Source: Methylobacillus flagellatus (GTDB lineage: Bacteria; Pseudomonadota; Gammaproteobacteria; Burkholderiales; Methylophilaceae). Taken from it: a stretch of 64,000 nt of DNA. The position numbers and the translations under genes are program-made. The notes beneath the pieces were generated by a model that was given only the letters and a program-made list of their open reading frames with translations, was not told the DNA's origin and made no database searches. The DNA is taken from NCBI RefSeq assembly GCF_005502435.1, contig NZ_SCOU01000001.1, positions 62,001-126,000 on the forward strand. The letters run 5' to 3'. Position 1 is the first letter of the stretch, and every line of letters begins with the position of its first letter. This document shows positions 1 to 8,879 of the stretch, piece after piece.

Positions 1-134
1 TAGATGCCTTTCAACTGCGATAGCATCACCGGTGCGATGCACACGGGCTCGCTGGCACGCTGATGGATGCTGTGGGACAGCACCGCAAAGGCGGCGGTTT
101 CGCGCGGGTCAAAGCCGATGAAGACACGGATCAT
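1..134 (-). CDS. glycosyltransferase, GT8-like (partial, N-terminus only)
   Basis: Only the first 44 codons lie in the window; the gene runs off the left edge. The N-terminus reads MIRVFIGFDPRETAAFAV and continues LSHSIHQRASEPVCIAPV, which matches the opening beta strand and helix of GT8-like/'glycosyltransferase' proteins (pattern IRIFIGYDxREx-A-xxVLxHSI). The ATG is at 134..132. It is the last visible member of the minus-strand glycan cluster, separated from the WecE-like gene by 181 bases with no clear terminator. Family is inferred from a short stretch only; substrate unknown. Confidence 0.6.
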   Translation of the reverse strand, partial: MIRVFIGFDPRETAAFAVLSHSIHQRASEPVCIAPVMLSQLKGI

Positions 135-315
135 GCTGATTCTGCTCAAGATAAGCTAACAGGCATTCGGTGCAATAAATATGCCGTGGCATTAAAGCAT
201 TGCAAGCGCTTGTTTTGCATGGCGATATGTCGCGATACAAGCGCTAATGGCAAAACTGGTGGTTGTAGTGAACCGGATATCTGGTTGTTTATAGCCATCA
301 CTGCCATCTTTGTGC

Positions 316-1497
316 CTAATGTTGCGCATGGATTAACCCGTTTGGGTTGTTTTTAACAGCCAATGTTGTGTCGGCGACGTTGAGGCTCACCGCGTCGATC
401 ACGCGTTCCAGTTCGGCGTGCATGCCCACCCACATCGGCAGGCGTACCAGACGTTCCGAGAGTTGTTCGGTATGCGTCAGCTGGCCATGACAACGCGCAT
501 ATTTTTTGCCTGCTGGCGCATTGTGTAGCGGCACGTAATGGAACACCGGGTGGATATGCAAGGCCTTGAGCTGATCGATCAGCTGTGTACGCTGCTCCAG
601 TGAGTTGAGCAGCAGGTAATACATGTGCCCATTTTGCTTGCAGTGAGCAGGAATGACGGGGCGGCGCAGCAGGCCAGCCTGTTCCAGTGGCGACAGGGCG
701 TAGTGGTAATGCTGCCACTGTTCCATGCGTGTCTTGGTGATGTCTTCGGCGTTCTCCAGCTGTGCCCACAAAAAAGCGGCGATGAGTTCGCCCGGCAGGT
801 AGGAGGAGCCGATATCCACCCAGCTGTATTTATCCACTTCGCCACGGAAGAACTGGCTGCGATTGGTGCCTTTCTCGCGGATGATCTCGGCGCGCTCGAT
901 AAAACGGCTGTCGTTGATCAACAGTGCGCCGCCTTCGCCGGAGATCACGTTCTTGGTCTCGTGAAAGGAATAGGTGCCCATGTGGCCTATGCTGCCTAGT
1001 GGCCTGCCTTTGTAGCTGGCCATCACGCCTTGCGCGGCGTCCTCGATCACCAGCAGCCCGTGACGGTTGGCGATGTCCATGATGGTATCCATCTCGCAGC
1101 CCACGCCTGCGTAATGCACCGGCACGATGGCGCGGGTCCTGGGCGTGATGGCAGCTTCGATCAGGCGCTCGTCGATGTTGAGCGTATCCGGGCGTATGTC
1201 CACAAACACCGGCACACCGCCACGCAGCACGAAGGCATTGGCGGTGGAGACAAAGGTGTATGAGGGCATGATGACTTCGTCCCCCGGCTGGATGTCAGCC
1301 AGGATGGCGGCCATTTCCAGTGCGGCGGTACAGGAGTGGGTGAGCAAGGCTTTCTTGCTGCCCGTACGCGCCTCCAGCCATTGGTGGCAGCGCTTGGTGT
1401 AAGGCCCATCCCCCGCCAGCATGCCGTTGAAGTGTGCTTCGGCGATATAGAACAGCTCTTTGCCTGTCATGTACGGTTTGTTGAACGGGATCTTCAT
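316..1497 (-). CDS. wecE: dTDP-4-amino-4,6-dideoxygalactose transaminase (WecE/RffA-like)
   Basis: PLP-dependent DegT/DnrJ/EryC1/StrS sugar aminotransferase, 393 residues, close to E. coli WecE in many blocks: GDEVIMPSYTFVSTANAFVL, IVPVHYAGVGCEMDTIM, VIEDAAQGVMASYKGR, then SFHETKN with the PLP-binding lysine, and REKGTNRSQFFRGEVDKY. Expected reaction: transamination of dTDP-4-keto-6-deoxyglucose to dTDP-4-amino-4,6-dideoxygalactose (Fuc4N). An upstream GTG at 1506 is open, but the ATG at 1497 has GGAG eight bases ahead and makes an ATGA overlap with the preceding methyltransferase, so I choose it. With the WecD-like acetyltransferase in the same cluster it could supply dTDP-Fuc4NAc. Substrate assignment is by similarity. 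Confidence 0.88.
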   Translation of the reverse strand: MKIPFNKPYMTGKELFYIAEAHFNGMLAGDGPYTKRCHQWLEARTGSKKALLTHSCTAALEMAAILADIQPGDEVIMPSYTFVSTANAFVLRGGVPVFVDIRPDTLNIDERLIEAAITPRTRAIVPVHYAGVGCEMDTIMDIANRHGLLVIEDAAQGVMASYKGRPLGSIGHMGTYSFHETKNVISGEGGALLINDSRFIERAEIIREKGTNRSQFFRGEVDKYSWVDIGSSYLPGELIAAFLWAQLENAEDITKTRMEQWQHYHYALSPLEQAGLLRRPVIPAHCKQNGHMYYLLLNSLEQRTQLIDQLKALHIHPVFHYVPLHNAPAGKKYARCHGQLTHTEQLSERLVRLPMWVGMHAELERVIDAVSLNVADTTLAVKNNPNGLIHAQH

Positions 1498-2105
1498 CGC
1501 TGGCACTCCATTATCCAGTGGGTATAGGGGATCCAGCGCCGGTGTTTGACTTCACCACGCTGTTGGCGGAACACGCTGTTGGCGACGGCCTGATAAGCAG
1601 CCGATGTGCGTACGTTCTGGCCGCGGTCACGCCGGATCAGATAGCGCGCCACTGGATGCTGGCCGTGGGCATAGCAAGGGTCTATGGTGATCAGGCGGCC
1701 ACCAGGCTTGAGTGCCGCATGGGCGAGCTGCATCAACTGGTGTGCTTGTGCATCGTCCAGGTGATGCAGCACACCAAACGCCAGCACCAGATCGAACTGC
1801 TCGATGTCAGCCAGTGTGGTCTGCTCCACCATGGCACAAGAGAAGCGGCCCTGTGTGGCGTAGCGACGACGCGCTTCGGCGATATAACGCGGGCTGGGAT
1901 CAAAGCCGTGGTAGTCGATATCGGGCAGGAAATCGAGGATGCGTGCGGTACCACAGCCTATGTCCAGCATGCGATGGCCAGCGGCAGGGCGCAGATACCG
2001 TGTGACCAGGTCACGGCGTATGCTGCGCGCACCCATCAGGTCCTGAAACGCGTCATACAGGCGCGGGTGGCTGAGCAGGCGACGAAATCCGGTGGTGATC
2101 TGCAT
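1494..2105 (-). CDS. class I SAM-dependent methyltransferase
   Basis: 203-residue Rossmann-fold methyltransferase. Motif I is LDIGCGTARILDFLPD (about residues 48-63), followed by an acidic strand end (YHGFDPSPRYIAEARRRY) and LAFGVLHHLDD, typical of UbiE/small-molecule type enzymes. It lies between a second methyltransferase (12 bases upstream) and wecE (ATGA overlap), so the three are co-transcribed. In a glycan cluster the likely substrate is a sugar or lipid-linked intermediate, but nothing in the sequence fixes it. Confidence 0.8.
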   Translation of the reverse strand: MQITTGFRRLLSHPRLYDAFQDLMGARSIRRDLVTRYLRPAAGHRMLDIGCGTARILDFLPDIDYHGFDPSPRYIAEARRRYATQGRFSCAMVEQTTLADIEQFDLVLAFGVLHHLDDAQAHQLMQLAHAALKPGGRLITIDPCYAHGQHPVARYLIRRDRGQNVRTSAAYQAVANSVFRQQRGEVKHRRWIPYTHWIMECQR

Positions 2106-2117
2106 GAGAGTTGTACG

Positions 2118-3077
2118 CTAGTTTGATGGTGTGATGCGGGTGATCCGGCAATCCATCACCGGTTGCAAGCTGGCCGGGATGAACGCAGCCAGCTTATGCA
2201 GCTGCAAAAAGTGCAGCCCGCGCAGCAGGGCGACCAGCCAGGTGGAACGTCGTGCAGAGAATTGCGCGTCACTGGCAGCGCGTGCCAGCATGTGTACCAG
2301 CAGCGAACGCTGGAAACGCACCCGCAGCGCCGGGTCCTGGCGCACGCTGCGCCTGACTTGCGTGACCGTGATCCAGTTCAGCGAGCGCCACAGGCCGGCC
2401 GGGTCGTCCAGCGTTGGATGGGTGGTGATACGCCGCGAGAACACCCGTTCGGTCCACGCCTTGCAGAACAGGGTGGGGATGTTGAAATGGGGCTCATAAG
2501 GGAACAGGTAGTTAGGGCAGGTAAAGTGGTAGCTGGCTCCAGGCTTCAAGCTAGCCGTTACGCGCTCGATCACGCGCTGCACCGCACTGACATGCTCCAT
2601 CACATTGATGGAGAAGCAGAGATCGAAGCCTGAGCGACTGTCCAGCTGTTCTGCTTCTATCTCCAGCAACACCGGGCAGCAAGCCTGTGCCTTGCTGTAT
2701 TCCAACACCCTGCCACGCAGCCGTGCAAAATGGCCGAAGCCATTGCCGGTGGGTTCCAGTGCCGTGACGGCATAACCTTCCCTTACCAGCTGAGTGCTGA
2801 GCAGCAGGGCGCCTGCACCCACTTCGAGTATAGCGCTGCCAAGGCGCAGCGCACGCAGATCCTCCTCGATGAAGTGGCGTCCGAAACGCGCCTCTGCCGC
2901 ATACAGATCAAACATGGCCAGCAGTGCAGGCTCGCTAGACAGGATGTGTAGCCGTAGCGCTGCCAGCCAGTGGTTGATGTCGTTCACAGCCTTGCTCCCG
3001 GCACGGTTGTTTGCACTGTTTTTGGCACCTTTTTTGGCAAGCTGCCGCGCCGTAGCTTCCGCCGCCGGCGTGCTCAT
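2118..3077 (-). CDS. class I SAM-dependent methyltransferase, larger
   Basis: 319 residues. A lysine/alanine-rich N-terminus and helical segment precede the SAM domain: motif I ILEVGAGALLLSTQLVREGY near residue 83, an acidic residue in ALEPTGNGF, and FDLCFSINVMEHVSAVQRVI near 155 (the post-motif strand with MEH). The C-terminal ~130 residues (FTCPNYLFPYEPHFNIPTLF onward) resemble methyltransferase type 11/12 proteins of O-antigen clusters. It overlaps the upstream EamA-like gene by ATGA at 3074-3077. Substrate unknown; sugar methylation is inferred from context. Confidence 0.78.
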   Translation of the reverse strand: MSTPAAEATARQLAKKGAKNSANNRAGSKAVNDINHWLAALRLHILSSEPALLAMFDLYAAEARFGRHFIEEDLRALRLGSAILEVGAGALLLSTQLVREGYAVTALEPTGNGFGHFARLRGRVLEYSKAQACCPVLLEIEAEQLDSRSGFDLCFSINVMEHVSAVQRVIERVTASLKPGASYHFTCPNYLFPYEPHFNIPTLFCKAWTERVFSRRITTHPTLDDPAGLWRSLNWITVTQVRRSVRQDPALRVRFQRSLLVHMLARAASDAQFSARRSTWLVALLRGLHFLQLHKLAAFIPASLQPVMDCRITRITPSN

Positions 3078-3442
3078 TGCTGCTGACTCATGATGAGGAT
3101 GCCTACCAGGATCAAGCCAGCTGCCAGCAGTTTGGCCAGGTTCAACTGTTCACCCAGGATAAGCACGCTGCCGGCCATCACCAGCAAAAAAGCGCTGCCT
3201 ATATAGACAGGGAAACCGACTGACAGCGGGATGCGTGTCACGACCACCAGCCAGAGCAGGGCGCTGAACAGTGCCGCTGCATAAGCGGAGACGATGAACG
3301 GGTCGGAAAAATAGCCCAGCAGCCGTGCTGGCCAATCCTGGCCGGTCGATGGCATCACGATCTGGCTTGAGCGCCATTTCACCATCAGCTGGCTGTAGGC
3401 GACCAGCAGGGCAACCGGCAGGATGTAGAGCAGTAATCGCAT
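3074..3442 (-). CDS. small EamA/ArnE-like four-helix membrane protein
   Basis: 122 residues with four hydrophobic helices (about 3-20, 48-68, 75-93, 100-118), the size and layout of one half of an EamA/SMR-type transporter. Features such as PLSVGFPVYIGSAFLLV and GEQLNLAKLLAAGLILVGILI resemble ArnE/ArnF, subunits that flip undecaprenyl-phosphate-linked aminoarabinose. Next to a GT2 (ArnC/DPM-like) enzyme this suggests translocation of a lipid-linked sugar across the inner membrane. Only one such subunit is present here, whereas ArnE/F work as a pair, so it may homodimerise or have a partner elsewhere. Confidence 0.65.
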   Translation of the reverse strand: MRLLLYILPVALLVAYSQLMVKWRSSQIVMPSTGQDWPARLLGYFSDPFIVSAYAAALFSALLWLVVVTRIPLSVGFPVYIGSAFLLVMAGSVLILGEQLNLAKLLAAGLILVGILIMSQQQ

Positions 3443-3456
3443 CTTATGTGCTCAAG

Positions 3457-4125
3457 TTATGTGCTCAAGCGGTGGTAGACATCAACGGCGTCATCGAACC
3501 GGAAACCCAGCGAGCGGTACAGGTTGACCACAGCAAGATTGCTGGCCGAGACCGAGCTGCTGATCTCGTGCGCCCCGTCGGCGAACAGCTGCTCACAGCA
3601 CAGGCTCCACCAGTATTTGGCACGCCCACGCCCACGCTGCTGCTCAGCCAGCGCATGCAGCACCAGTTGTGTGTCTTGAACGGCAATGAAGCCCGCCAGC
3701 TGCTGCTGCCAGTAAAGGCCGTAGACGTTTGCTGCGGTGTGCAGCTGTTTCAACCAGTTGTCGTAGCGCAGGTCAGCCGCAGCGCGGTCGATATGGAAGT
3801 CGCGATGGAACCTGCCGTGCGTGAACGCACCATGGCAGATGTCCAGCACCTCATCCAGCGGTGGCGCGAGCGCGATGTGTGCGTCCGCGTGCTGTGCGCT
3901 CTGCAGTTGTTGCGGCTTGCACCGTGGTGTGAGCAGCGTGTCGCAGTAGTAGAAGCCATAGTCATACAACCAGTGCTTGTCACACAGCGGATCCACTTTG
4001 ATGGAGTACAGGCCAGGCGTGGTCACGGCTTCAGCCAGCGCTGCCTCGCTGTATTCGAGCAACTCGCCGCATGGCATGCCGAATGCCAGCGTATCCCAGG
4101 GCGTGGGCTTAATCCTGCTCGTCAT
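3457..4125 (-). CDS. GNAT-family N-acetyltransferase, WecD/RffC-like
   Basis: 222 residues, the length of WecD (224). The N-terminal region TPWDTLAFGMPCGELLEY parallels the 'TWENxFFGVNS' opening of dTDP-fucosamine acetyltransferases. The C-terminal GNAT core holds the acetyl-CoA loop region (LAEQQRGRGRAKYWWSLCCE) and ends with ASNLAVVNLYRSLGFRF, the classic GNAT alpha4/beta6 signature. Expected role: acetyl-CoA-dependent acetylation of dTDP-Fuc4N to dTDP-Fuc4NAc, the step after WecE. The gene overlaps the GT2 gene by 17 bases. The family is clear; the WecD substrate is inferred from the co-located wecE. Confidence 0.75.
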   Translation of the reverse strand: MTSRIKPTPWDTLAFGMPCGELLEYSEAALAEAVTTPGLYSIKVDPLCDKHWLYDYGFYYCDTLLTPRCKPQQLQSAQHADAHIALAPPLDEVLDICHGAFTHGRFHRDFHIDRAAADLRYDNWLKQLHTAANVYGLYWQQQLAGFIAVQDTQLVLHALAEQQRGRGRAKYWWSLCCEQLFADGAHEISSSVSASNLAVVNLYRSLGFRFDDAVDVYHRLST

Positions 4126-5080
4126 CGCTGAAGGTGGCCTGGTGGATGATGTAAAGCGGACGGTCTTTCATCTGGTCAAAGGCTTTGCCCAGATAGATGC
4201 CCAGCATGCCAAGGATGCCGATGATGATGCCACCCAGAAAGTAGATGGACACGATCAGACTGCTCCAACCTTCTACGGTTGTGCCGTGCCAGTAGGCATG
4301 CGCGAAGATGGTCATGCCGTAGATAAAAGCGAAGGCGGACATCAGAAAGCCGAAGCGGATGGCAAGACGCAGCGGTTTGTCGGAAAAGGCGATGATGGTT
4401 TCGGAGGCCAGTTTCCATAGTTTCAGGAAGGTGTAGCTGGACTTACCCTCGAAACGCTCGCTGTGCTCCACTTCTATGCTGGCGGTGGGGAAGCCCATCC
4501 ATTGCACCAGGCCGCCGAAAAAACGTAGCTGCTCGCGCATGCGCCGGAAGTTGCGGACCACTTTGCGCGACATGATGCGGAAATTGCCATGGCTACCGTC
4601 ATAGTCCATGTCGGCCAGGTAGCTGAACACGCGGTAAAACAGCATCGACGTGCTGCGTTTCAGGAACGGGTCCTGGCGCAGGCCGCGCTTGGCCAGCACG
4701 ATGTCATAGCCTTGCTGCGCTTTGGCATACAGGCGCGGGATCTCTTCCGGCCTGTCCTGCAAGTCGCAATCCATCACCACCACCCAATCGCCACGACAAT
4801 AATCCAGACCTGCGGTGATGCCATAGTGCTGCCCAAAATTACGGCTGAACTGCAGGCCGCGTACCCGTGCATCGGCCGCTGCCAGGCGCTGTATGCCTTG
4901 CCAGGAACGGTCGCCACCGCAATCCTCCACCAGGATCAGCTCGAAATCCGTGGAAATGGTCTCCAGAGCTGCACGCAAGCGGCGATACAGTTCATCCAGA
5001 CAAGACTCGGCGCGGTAGACCGGGATGACCACCGAGATCAATGGGCTGCCCGCAGCGATATGCTGATCGGAGTTTTGCAT
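4109..5080 (-). CDS. GT2 glycosyltransferase, polyprenyl-phosphate sugar transferase-like (DPM/ArnC/GtrB type)
   Basis: Catalytic GT-A domain with PLISVVIPVYRAE, ILVEDCGGDRSW, FSRNFGQHYGITAGL and VVVMDCDLQDRPEEI (the DxD region), then two C-terminal membrane helices (IRFGFLMSAFAFIYGMTIFA and SIYFLGGIIIGILGMLGIYL). This is the architecture of enzymes that move a sugar from a nucleotide donor onto undecaprenyl phosphate at the inner face of the membrane. Starts are ambiguous: ATG at 5110, 5095 and 5080 are in frame and none has a convincing ribosome site. I give 5080, closest to the domain and 4 bases after the upstream stop. It probably works with the EamA-like protein downstream. Confidence 0.85.
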   Translation of the reverse strand: MQNSDQHIAAGSPLISVVIPVYRAESCLDELYRRLRAALETISTDFELILVEDCGGDRSWQGIQRLAAADARVRGLQFSRNFGQHYGITAGLDYCRGDWVVVMDCDLQDRPEEIPRLYAKAQQGYDIVLAKRGLRQDPFLKRSTSMLFYRVFSYLADMDYDGSHGNFRIMSRKVVRNFRRMREQLRFFGGLVQWMGFPTASIEVEHSERFEGKSSYTFLKLWKLASETIIAFSDKPLRLAIRFGFLMSAFAFIYGMTIFAHAYWHGTTVEGWSSLIVSIYFLGGIIIGILGMLGIYLGKAFDQMKDRPLYIIHQATFSDDEQD

Positions 5081-5084
5081 GGGA

Positions 5085-6959
5085 TTAGCTGCCATAATCA
5101 ACTGTGCCATTTATCTGTTTACGTCTTTCTTCACACTGAGCCGATACCACAGCTATGTCGTGATGCGGCCGCATCAGTACGATCTTGTGACGTTCACCAT
5201 TCTTGTACGCATCCCATGACTGACCAGATAATGAATCGGCCATATCAACCACTTGGTATTTCGCAGCCTCTGGCAAGCCAGCCTGGTGTATGGCATTGAA
5301 TCGAACAGACCGTGGGCCACGCGTCTCGATCAAAAGCCAGGCGTTTGCTAGCGATATGCAGGTGGCATGAGAGAGTGCTTTTGCTGCGAAATCGCTACTG
5401 CCCTGATAGCCGCCGATAAGCCATGGGTAGCCAGGCGCCGTTCCACCAAGAAAATAAACTATCCCCGGGTAATGACCAGTAAGGTCGATGATGGGGGTGT
5501 GCTTGGAGAAACCTGCATTGTTTGCACTTTCCCCTAACCTGGAGAGCAAGGATGCTGTTGCTTGCTCCACATAAAGCACACCGTTGGAGTTTGGGGCTTT
5601 CAGTGCTGATGATTGCTGATGGATAGGGTTTGATTGCCGGTAAGGGTTGTGTGCGGATACCGATAGACACATAACAGAAAAAATCACGAACAGCATGGTC
5701 AAGCTCTGTATGAGCTGTCGCTTCAGTTCTGCATCTTTATCGATCAATGCGACCAACACAAAACTTGCCAGACACCAGAACAGTATGGCGGAGTTGGCGG
5801 CATGCCATAGATTGTTGCTGGTACCTAGTGCGTAGACCCCTGGCATCGCTGCAAGTAGCACAAGCAATATATAAGGTGACAGGGAGCTTGTATGACGCAG
5901 CAAACGCATCCGCCGAACAAGCAGTAGCATCAATAACGCGAGCATCGGGCAGATGATCAGCATGCTGTAGAAATCAAAGGATAACCATCGTAACAAGGGC
6001 TGATGCAGCATGATCACAAGCAAAATGAACGATATGGAGAACAACCATCTCCAGAAGGCAGGTCGCGGCGACCTGATGATGGTGATGAGGATGAAGCAGC
6101 TGAGTATTGATCCAATGGCCAGGTTTTTCGCCAAGCCAGATGACCAGTTGATGCTGTCTACTCTGAATAGGTTGCTGCTATGCCCTGCTCCGAGCAGATC
6201 CAGCATGTTTTTTGATTCGATCAGCCTGTTGAAAAAATCGTTAAGCCCATTGCTCATCGAGTAAGCCGAGGTCAGCCACAGCACACTAAGCAACATCAAA
6301 CCAAAAAGAAGGTATTTATATCGAAGCAGTTTCTCTTGAAGAAGGATAGTCAGGCCAATCAGCAAACCAAGCGCAAGGGCTGAACTGGGCTTTGCCATGA
6401 AACTTAACCAGCCGCCCAGGCAGATCACAGTGATGGCTAACACACTGAAGCGTCGTTCGTTTCTGAGCAGTAAGGTAGAGCCTATCAATGTGACGATCAA
6501 GGCTTGGAGGTTCAAGGTGTTATAACTTGGTGTTGCCAGCCAGTAGTTGGATAGTGTCAACGAGAACAGCACTGGTATCGATGCATAAGCAGCAATGACC
6601 ACACGCTTGGATGTGGAAAACTCCACTAGCTTGTGGCTTTCCAGCAGCAGCAGTACCTGCCAGCTCAATGCAGTTGCTAGTGCTAATGAAATGAAGTGCC
6701 CGGTCATTCTGAAGCCTGCGATGTCGAACCCAAGCAGCTTGAATAGTGGGTGGTAGATATAGCCAAACTGGCTGGTGTTGGGGGCGTAACTGGCCGGGCT
6801 GGCGATATAGTTCAGGTAGTAGCCTTCATCTGTCAGCTCTACACCAAAACGCATCAAACTGAAGAAAAACAGGCAAAGCAGACAGTAAGCTGTCAGCAAC
6901 GCAACCTGCCAGAAACGCGGATTTTTATATAAGACAGCGCTATTTACTAATGGCGACAT
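5085..6959 (-). CDS. polytopic membrane protein, possible GT-C glycosyltransferase
   Basis: 624 residues with a dozen or so predicted hydrophobic helices through residue ~430, then a ~190-residue soluble C-terminal part (residues ~435-624) containing GVLYVEQATASLLSRLGE and TPIIDLTGHYPGIVYFLGG. The first loop after helix 1 carries GVELTDEGYYLNYIA, an acidic motif of the kind that is catalytic in GT-C enzymes (PMT/ArnT-like). I do not recognise a specific family. It precedes the GT2 gene by a few bases and follows a 272-base non-coding stretch (6960-7231), which is AT-rich with no strong promoter or hairpin. A lipid-linked sugar donor role is inferred from topology and context. Confidence 0.6.
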   Translation of the reverse strand: MSPLVNSAVLYKNPRFWQVALLTAYCLLCLFFFSLMRFGVELTDEGYYLNYIASPASYAPNTSQFGYIYHPLFKLLGFDIAGFRMTGHFISLALATALSWQVLLLLESHKLVEFSTSKRVVIAAYASIPVLFSLTLSNYWLATPSYNTLNLQALIVTLIGSTLLLRNERRFSVLAITVICLGGWLSFMAKPSSALALGLLIGLTILLQEKLLRYKYLLFGLMLLSVLWLTSAYSMSNGLNDFFNRLIESKNMLDLLGAGHSSNLFRVDSINWSSGLAKNLAIGSILSCFILITIIRSPRPAFWRWLFSISFILLVIMLHQPLLRWLSFDFYSMLIICPMLALLMLLLVRRMRLLRHTSSLSPYILLVLLAAMPGVYALGTSNNLWHAANSAILFWCLASFVLVALIDKDAELKRQLIQSLTMLFVIFSVMCLSVSAHNPYRQSNPIHQQSSALKAPNSNGVLYVEQATASLLSRLGESANNAGFSKHTPIIDLTGHYPGIVYFLGGTAPGYPWLIGGYQGSSDFAAKALSHATCISLANAWLLIETRGPRSVRFNAIHQAGLPEAAKYQVVDMADSLSGQSWDAYKNGERHKIVLMRPHHDIAVVSAQCEERRKQINGTVDYGS

Positions 6960-7231
6960 GATGGAGGGTTGCTAGGCATGATCGTTTTATTTTTCTTTGT
7001 GTAATCAGCTTGAACAGCGTTACTTGATCATTACCAGCAATTTTCGTACCCTGAACTATTGCGGTCGGTCGTTGATAATAAGTTAAATTAAACAGTCTCT
7101 TACGTAATATGATTTTGTGTGTGGCTATAATGGAACAGGTATTGGTTGTATTCAGCCACCTATGCCGATGTGCTGCTTTTATGTGTGGCTATGCTTTGTT
7201 GATCGGCGACAGCAGGCTGGTCATGTGCGAT

Positions 7232-8797
7232 TTACCGATCAAGCTCGGAAGGGGCGGTAAATTTACCGCAACAGAAGCGGCCTTGATCATTGTCACCGGG
7301 GCAGACACCTACCCAGCCTTGCATGTCCATCCCCTCAACGATGGTCTCGATCGGAACGCCAGTCTTGCGGTTTTGAAACATCAGATACTCGATAGGGTAT
7401 AAACGGGGAACGTGCTTGAGTTGCTCATATGTCACCGCATCAACCAATAGGTGGCCATGCGCTATATCCAGTTTGCAACTGTTCGTCATGACATGACGTT
7501 TTTGCATCATGGATGACATGGCGGCTCCAGATCCAACGTAGCCTTGTGCCAGTGCAGGGCGTATGGATTGATAATTGAACCACGTCGAGCCGACAAAAGC
7601 AGGTATCAACATGAGCAGCAGAAGCATGCAGCCTCTGGAAGGCGGTCCTTCACGGTTGACGAAATACAGTGATAAAGCTGCAGTGATCAGCGTATGTATG
7701 AAAATGCAGCGATAAAAGTGTTGGCCGGTGTTGACCAGTAATAATGCGATAGCCGGGCCTGCGATCAGCAGTGACAGGAGGTGATGAGCGGGCAGCGCGC
7801 TCGCTCGCTTGAACAGGCGTTGTGATGCGAGCTGATAGGTGGCCCTGACGCACAGCCCGATTCCCATGAGTAATGTCAGCAGTACGGTCAGAATGATCAA
7901 TAGATTGAGCGCAAGCAATGGGGAGCTCAGCTTGGTTCCTGGCAGCAGGTTTACCGGGTATCTTTCTTTGTAGATGAACTGGCTGGTGTAGCGATATGAC
8001 TTTTCAAGGATATCAGGGCTGAAGATGATGGCCGGCAGTTCGTTTAGACGGTGCTGGTAACTGGCTAGCTCGATCGATAATGCGCGGTTGTTCTCACAAC
8101 TTAGATCTGACTGTTTGTAATAAAGTCCGCTAGCAGAAGTGATGATCAGTGCGGCACTGAAGACATACAGCGTATGGCGATGATGTCTCAATAATCCATG
8201 TAAAGCGTACAGGTTCAAGGGTAGAAAAAGGACGGCCTGCTGATGTGAATACAAGGCAAGGATAAAGCTCAGAAAAAGCACAACCGAATATAGAATTCGA
8301 CCGGTTTTGCTAATGGGGTGGCGTGCAGATTGGCTGTGCCAGTGAATCAGCAGACAAATGGCAATGTTAAAAAGCTGCAGATACTCAGGCCGAGTCAATA
8401 GCATCGCTGACCCTGATATCCCGACCAGTGAGCCCAGCACCAGTAGGCTGGCTAGTCGTGGTTTGGGGCCTATCGTCATCAGATAAAAAAATACGATCAC
8501 AGCGAGAACGGCAGACCGCGCTGCGAGTGGATCTAGCGATTGATACCACCAGGAAGTCAGCCATGCGGGCAGATGGAACAGCAGAGGAGTGGTGGCAAGC
8601 CAAGATTCGCATAAGGAAAACAAGCCCATGCGTAGGCTGCCATCTTGTATATGCCGTGCATTCAGGATTCGATAAACGAATTCATCCTGATAGAAATACA
8701 TCGGCCACCATGCGAGTAATCCGATCACCAACAACAGGATCAAGGGCAAGGCTTTCCAGTCTGGCCATCTTCCTGACGAGTGTGGTTTGAACCGCAT
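7232..8797 (-). CDS. polytopic membrane protein, possible GT-C glycosyltransferase
   Basis: 521 residues from the ATG at 8797 (a GTG at 8821 is also in frame). About eleven hydrophobic segments follow a short basic N-terminus. The first periplasmic loop has WWPMYFYQDEFVYRILNAR, again an acidic motif straight after helix 1 as in ArnT/PMT-type GT-C enzymes. The C-terminal ~100 residues are soluble and contain several cysteines (SCKLDIAHGH, GVCPGDNDQGRFCCGK). No specific family recognised. It lies 58 bases downstream of the acyltransferase in the same orientation. Its closest analogue here is the 624-residue membrane protein, though the two do not look like recent duplicates. Confidence 0.58.
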   Translation of the reverse strand: MRFKPHSSGRWPDWKALPLILLLVIGLLAWWPMYFYQDEFVYRILNARHIQDGSLRMGLFSLCESWLATTPLLFHLPAWLTSWWYQSLDPLAARSAVLAVIVFFYLMTIGPKPRLASLLVLGSLVGISGSAMLLTRPEYLQLFNIAICLLIHWHSQSARHPISKTGRILYSVVLFLSFILALYSHQQAVLFLPLNLYALHGLLRHHRHTLYVFSAALIITSASGLYYKQSDLSCENNRALSIELASYQHRLNELPAIIFSPDILEKSYRYTSQFIYKERYPVNLLPGTKLSSPLLALNLLIILTVLLTLLMGIGLCVRATYQLASQRLFKRASALPAHHLLSLLIAGPAIALLLVNTGQHFYRCIFIHTLITAALSLYFVNREGPPSRGCMLLLLMLIPAFVGSTWFNYQSIRPALAQGYVGSGAAMSSMMQKRHVMTNSCKLDIAHGHLLVDAVTYEQLKHVPRLYPIEYLMFQNRKTGVPIETIVEGMDMQGWVGVCPGDNDQGRFCCGKFTAPSELDR

Positions 8798-8879
8798 ATA
8801 GATACCGCTTATCTTGCTCACAGAGGGGCATTCCCGATGCTGGCGTTTGCAACTGAGATCGCCAGTGCGAATTGAAGCA

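Noticed and set aside
187-216. Possible sigma-54 promoter upstream of the first gene (TGGCAT...TTGCA; AGCGCTTGCAAT on the other strand)
   Set aside because: On the plus strand the GG-GC spacing is two bases too long; on the minus strand the -12 half is good but the -24 half is AAAACA with no GG.
7254-7269. Perfect palindrome GCGGTAAATTTACCGC
   Set aside because: It lies within the coding end of the 521-residue membrane protein, and the codons (CGKFTA) explain it; no second copy or regulatory position.
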